In this document: positions 60,661 to 64,000 of the stretch, piece after piece
Layout: every line of letters starts with the position of its first letter
Numbering within the stretch: the first letter of the stretch is position 1
Assembly: GCA_017590115.1 (NCBI GenBank)
Contig: JAGGNK010006448.1
Span: 14,323,860 to 14,387,859 of the forward strand
Source: Montifringilla adamsi
Lineage: Eukaryota > Chordata > Aves > Passeriformes > Passeridae
Reading direction: 5' to 3'
Length of the DNA stretch: 64,000 nt
The notes under the pieces: model-generated
What the model was told of the DNA's origin: nothing
What the model saw: the letters and a program-made list of their open reading frames with translations, nothing else
The model's database searches: none
Made by a program: the position numbers and the translations under genes

Positions 60661-63600
60661 GTCGCGAACTGAATAAATCAGCCCGAGAGGGGTGTTTTTT
60701 TTGGCAACCTGCTGGCATCAGACCTAGAGAGCGTTCTGGTGAGATTTGGGGGTTGCCCCAGCAGAGGCAAGCACCGTATGTCTCATGGTGTGATGATGCC
60801 ATGAGCGGGGAGTCCTGGGCCGGGACTGGGGTTCCCGAGTACCACAAATCCCCAGAGAGGCACTGCTAACACGAAGCACCTGCTGCACAGCCGAATTGAC
60901 AACACGGCCATGGGCAAACGGAGCGGCTCCTGAGCAGCGCCAGTCCCTGCTCTCCACAGGCCCACCCAGGGAGCGCTGCCCTGTCATCAGCCCTCCAGAG
61001 GGATGCTCCGGTCGAGCCCAGAGCGGTTGCACCCACGCATGGCAGTAGTGGCACTGGAAGAGCTGGAAGTGATGCCCGTGTTCTTCCTCTCCCCTTTAGA
61101 AGCTCTGTCGACTGTTTGGATACTGGAAGATGTTGGGAGATAGGACAGAGATCATGAACAAATGAGGGAAAATACTATGAGGTAGTAAAAAAAGGAGCTG
61201 CTGAGAAGAGGGTGGAAGGAGAAAGCAGGTGAGAGAACACAGGGCAGTGAACAGCTCCCTCTCCCTTTCCTTCTCCCTCTTCCTCTCCTCCATCTCCCTC
61301 TCTCCTTCATTGCCAAAGTAATCTATATCTTCACTATCATCTTTACCTCTTTGAAGAAACGTTTGCTCTTTGACCATTCTTTTTTTTTCCAGTATCAGAA
61401 TACAAACTGGAAGTTCCAGGACACTGTTTTCATATATGGAATCTCTAATAATATTCACATTCCTTCAGATGTGGTCAGATGTTGGCGTTTTTTCCTGAAC
61501 CCATGGAAGTTTTCATTGCTCAAGGAAGTGTAAGACTAAAATAAAAAAAAATGCAGAAGTTTGTGTGTGTGCTTTTTCTGCCTTGCCCGGATCTGTTGCT
61601 TATCGATACTGAGAAATGCTTATAGTAAACATTTGGTCAGCGCACCAGAAAAACCCACCAGGAAAGAAAACTTTTTTGATAGTTTTAATTTCAATAAGAT
61701 TCTGGATTTATACATATAGATGAGATGCTTGGTTACTAGATCCTCATGTACATTATATTTCAGTATCATTACTATATTTTACAAAGATGAAGAACTGCAC
61801 ATAGCAATGAAGTGTTATATTGTAGAGAAGTAGCCCATGGAGTTTGCAGAACTTAGGAGAGTTCCTACCTCTGAGCACCCAAGTTTGTAGAAATAAAAAG
61901 AAGCAAAGCTCGATATATTAAATGTAAGAAAAATTAGAGTGATGCAAAGGTAACAGAGTGATACTGCTTTTTGCAAAGAAGTGGCTTGGTCTCTTGTTCT
62001 CTCACCTTGGCTGTGCTGCCTGTTGAGCTGACGCACTGTCCTGCCCAGCATGTGGATGTTCCACAGGCTGCTGGGAAGACAAGCTGGCTCAGCCACCTTG
62101 CAGCCAGCTGGCTGGGAGTTCACAGCAGCCCTTGCACTATTCATGGTAGCTCATATGTCACAACTCTCCACAAACATAAAACTGATCTAGAGTATTCCCA
62201 AAATATCTGAGGTCTGCATCTGTCTTCTCTTGACCTCAGGAGCCAACAATATGTAGCTGGGCGCAGCCTGCAATCTGTAGAAAACAAAAGGTTATTTACC
62301 AGCTTCCCACCCAAGTAATTGGTGTATATGTCCCTCAGGCTAGCATGTAACTGCCTACTTTCTAAATGAGAGTAAAACTTCTCCATAGCATCTCATCATT
62401 GTTCAGTTGTCAGAAACTGTGGCTATGGAACCCAAGGGGGCTGGTTCTGATGGTGGTAACATGGTTTAAGGTTTATGAGAATTATACAGAAGCAGAAATT
62501 TCCTATCTTAATTGAGACAACAAATACACACCTTGCCTGTCTGATAACTTAATGCTCTTGAAAAGGGGAATAAGGAGAGGTTGTCAGTCTCCCTTGATTC
62601 AGCATACAGGTGCACTTGCCCTGAGTCAATGAAGGGCATAAGTTTGAACAAATTTGGACATGCTGAACCACCAGTTCCAGCCCAGTACCAATTTCTGCAG
62701 GACTATAAGGATGACATTTCTTATCTGAGAAAGGAAGAGAGAAAATGGGGAATAGACCATATTCTTACAAGAAAATGTTGGCCAAATCCATTGTTCCATA
62801 TATACAAAAAGAAGTTACCAAATATCAGGATTTTCCTGTTTTTCCACTGTGGTGAAAGAGCTGCAGGGAGTTCTTGTGGCAGCTCAGGTGAACAGTGCCC
62901 TAAACTGGTGATGCACTGGTGCCCTGTAGAGGTGATGCCTGGTTGAGTAGCTTGGGTAAAGCTGAACATACACGAAAGGCCTGGGATTATTTCCATTTAC
63001 TAAAGCAAGTGGATATTTTCATGAGCATGAGTGCTGTGCTCAATTACCTAACTCTCTCCTACAGCTCATGACAGCATTGCTTGTGTGGGAAAGAATGAGC
63101 TAAGTGAATGGGAGAAAAATCCTGGAGCTGCCTCCTCAGTAGAGGCCTAAGGTCCCGAGGTTCAGCAGAACCAATTGTGGAAGGAATCCTACTGTTTCCA
63201 TAGAGAATAGTAAGATTTTATGAGACATTAAACGGGTGGTGGATGGGATATGAGTATGATGTAGATCTAGTGATACATGAAATGGTCAAAAATCCAGATC
63301 AGAAGCCCTGGCCTGTTACCCTGTTTTGGACTAGAAGCTCCGTGAGAGGCTTTACAAGGAGGTGCCAAGTTTGCTTTACTGAGCAATTTGTTGATTTTTA
63401 TGTAACAAAGTGAAAAAGGAGTTTTATTCAAGGGTCAGGACTCTGGCATGCTGGGTCTGGTAAAACATAAAAACTGTGCCTAGATTAGATCTATTTTTGC
63501 AGGGAAGAATAAAAGACCTAAATTGGAAGTAGCAGCCGGATTGAGACAGCTCAGATATTGTCCCACATTACACAAAATGTAATCTATTCATTAGTCTGTA

Positions 63601-64000
63601 AAACACTTGAGCAATGTTCAAAGGAATGGAAATGCTCCTGCATGCCTTAACTGCATGAACATATTCCCTACCAAATGTAAGGTCCAGTGGCCATAAACAT
63701 GTATCAGCCCACTTGGATGTGTACCACCCCTGCTTCCCCCAAGGGAGAGGCTAAATGCAGGTGGCCTGGCAGAGTGCAGAGTCAGCAAACAGGGTAGTGT
63801 ATGATGCCATGTAGGTTGGCATGTAGGATTTGTCTTCAGGAAGCCCATTAAAATTCCTCCCATCCAACACGAAGCAAACTTGCCCAAGCAGGTTGTGGTC
63901 GCCATACTTGCCTCTGTCTAACCTGCAGCACTCACATGGCAGTGACTGCCTTTAGGGCACTGGGCAGGGACTAGAAAGTGGTGAGGGATTTGCTGATTGA
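60661..64000. other. Non-coding flank or first intron, no gene recognised
   Basis: The composition drops back towards AT-rich. If the + strand donors in the island are used, this is intron 1. The 121-codon + strand frame at 62,581-62,946 has no splice signals or known motif and is not called. A polypyrimidine tract lies at 61,255-61,308. No transposon was recognised here, in contrast to the left part of the window. Confidence 0.5.
61255..61308. repeat. Polypyrimidine (CT-rich) tract
   Basis: About 54 bp almost purely C/T (CTCCCT, CTTTCC and TTCTCC units). It has potential for triplex DNA and lies about 600 bp right of the CpG island. Read on the minus strand it gives a Glu/Arg/Lys-rich spurious peptide. 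Confidence 0.8.

Noticed and set aside
62581..62946. 121-codon + strand frame near the right edge
   Set aside because: It starts at a TTG and has no splice signals or recognised motif. It is compatible with chance.
1..64000. tRNA, rRNA, snRNA genes and CRISPR arrays
   Set aside because: None was seen by eye. The regularly repeated units present are microsatellites and CR1 tails, not spaced repeats with unique spacers. A covariance-model search would be needed to exclude small RNA genes.

Overview
This window looks like AT-rich vertebrate nuclear DNA, and almost certainly bird. The main evidence is a set of truncated CR1 LINEs with the avian 3' end (short tandem tails built on ATTCTATG or ATTGT), including one fragment of CR1 reverse transcriptase. 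A degraded LTR whose sequence resembles songbird ERVL-type LTRs points more weakly to a passerine. No operons, ribosome binding sites or prokaryotic genes are present, and no complete protein-coding gene could be recognised.

Layout. Positions 1 to about 56,600 are gene-poor. They hold CR1 3' ends at about 4.5, 7.2-7.8, 11.6, 17.6, 29.1/29.3, 36.9-37.4 and 43.6 kb, a CR1 reverse-transcriptase scrap at 8.1 kb, many A-rich and microsatellite tracts, and the LTR at about 49.8-50.2 kb. A near-identical pair of 230-240 bp direct repeats lies about 3.3 kb apart (30.6 and 33.9 kb). Three isolated GC-richer blocks stand out (33.3-33.8, 34.8-35.06 and 47.95-48.25 kb). A long, well-paired hairpin of the size of a microRNA precursor or a small MITE sits at 37,552-37,636.

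From about 56.6 to 60.7 kb the composition changes abruptly to a broad CpG island with GC boxes, an E2F-type site, E-boxes, an octamer/PAR-bZIP pair and a potential G-quadruplex. Two good splice donors on the + strand (57,688 and 59,196) suggest that the island holds non-coding first exons of a gene transcribed to the right. The gene itself cannot be named: no coding exon in or downstream of the island was recognised. From 60.7 kb to the end the sequence is again plain, as expected of a first intron or flank.

Interpretation. The most economical reading is the edge of an avian gene desert upstream of a CpG-island promoter. Some short open frames preceded by good splice-acceptor sequences, most notably on the minus strand at 22,767-22,916, could be real exons of an unrecognised gene. 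Similar coincidences on the other strand show that they could equally be chance, so they are given as candidates with low confidence.
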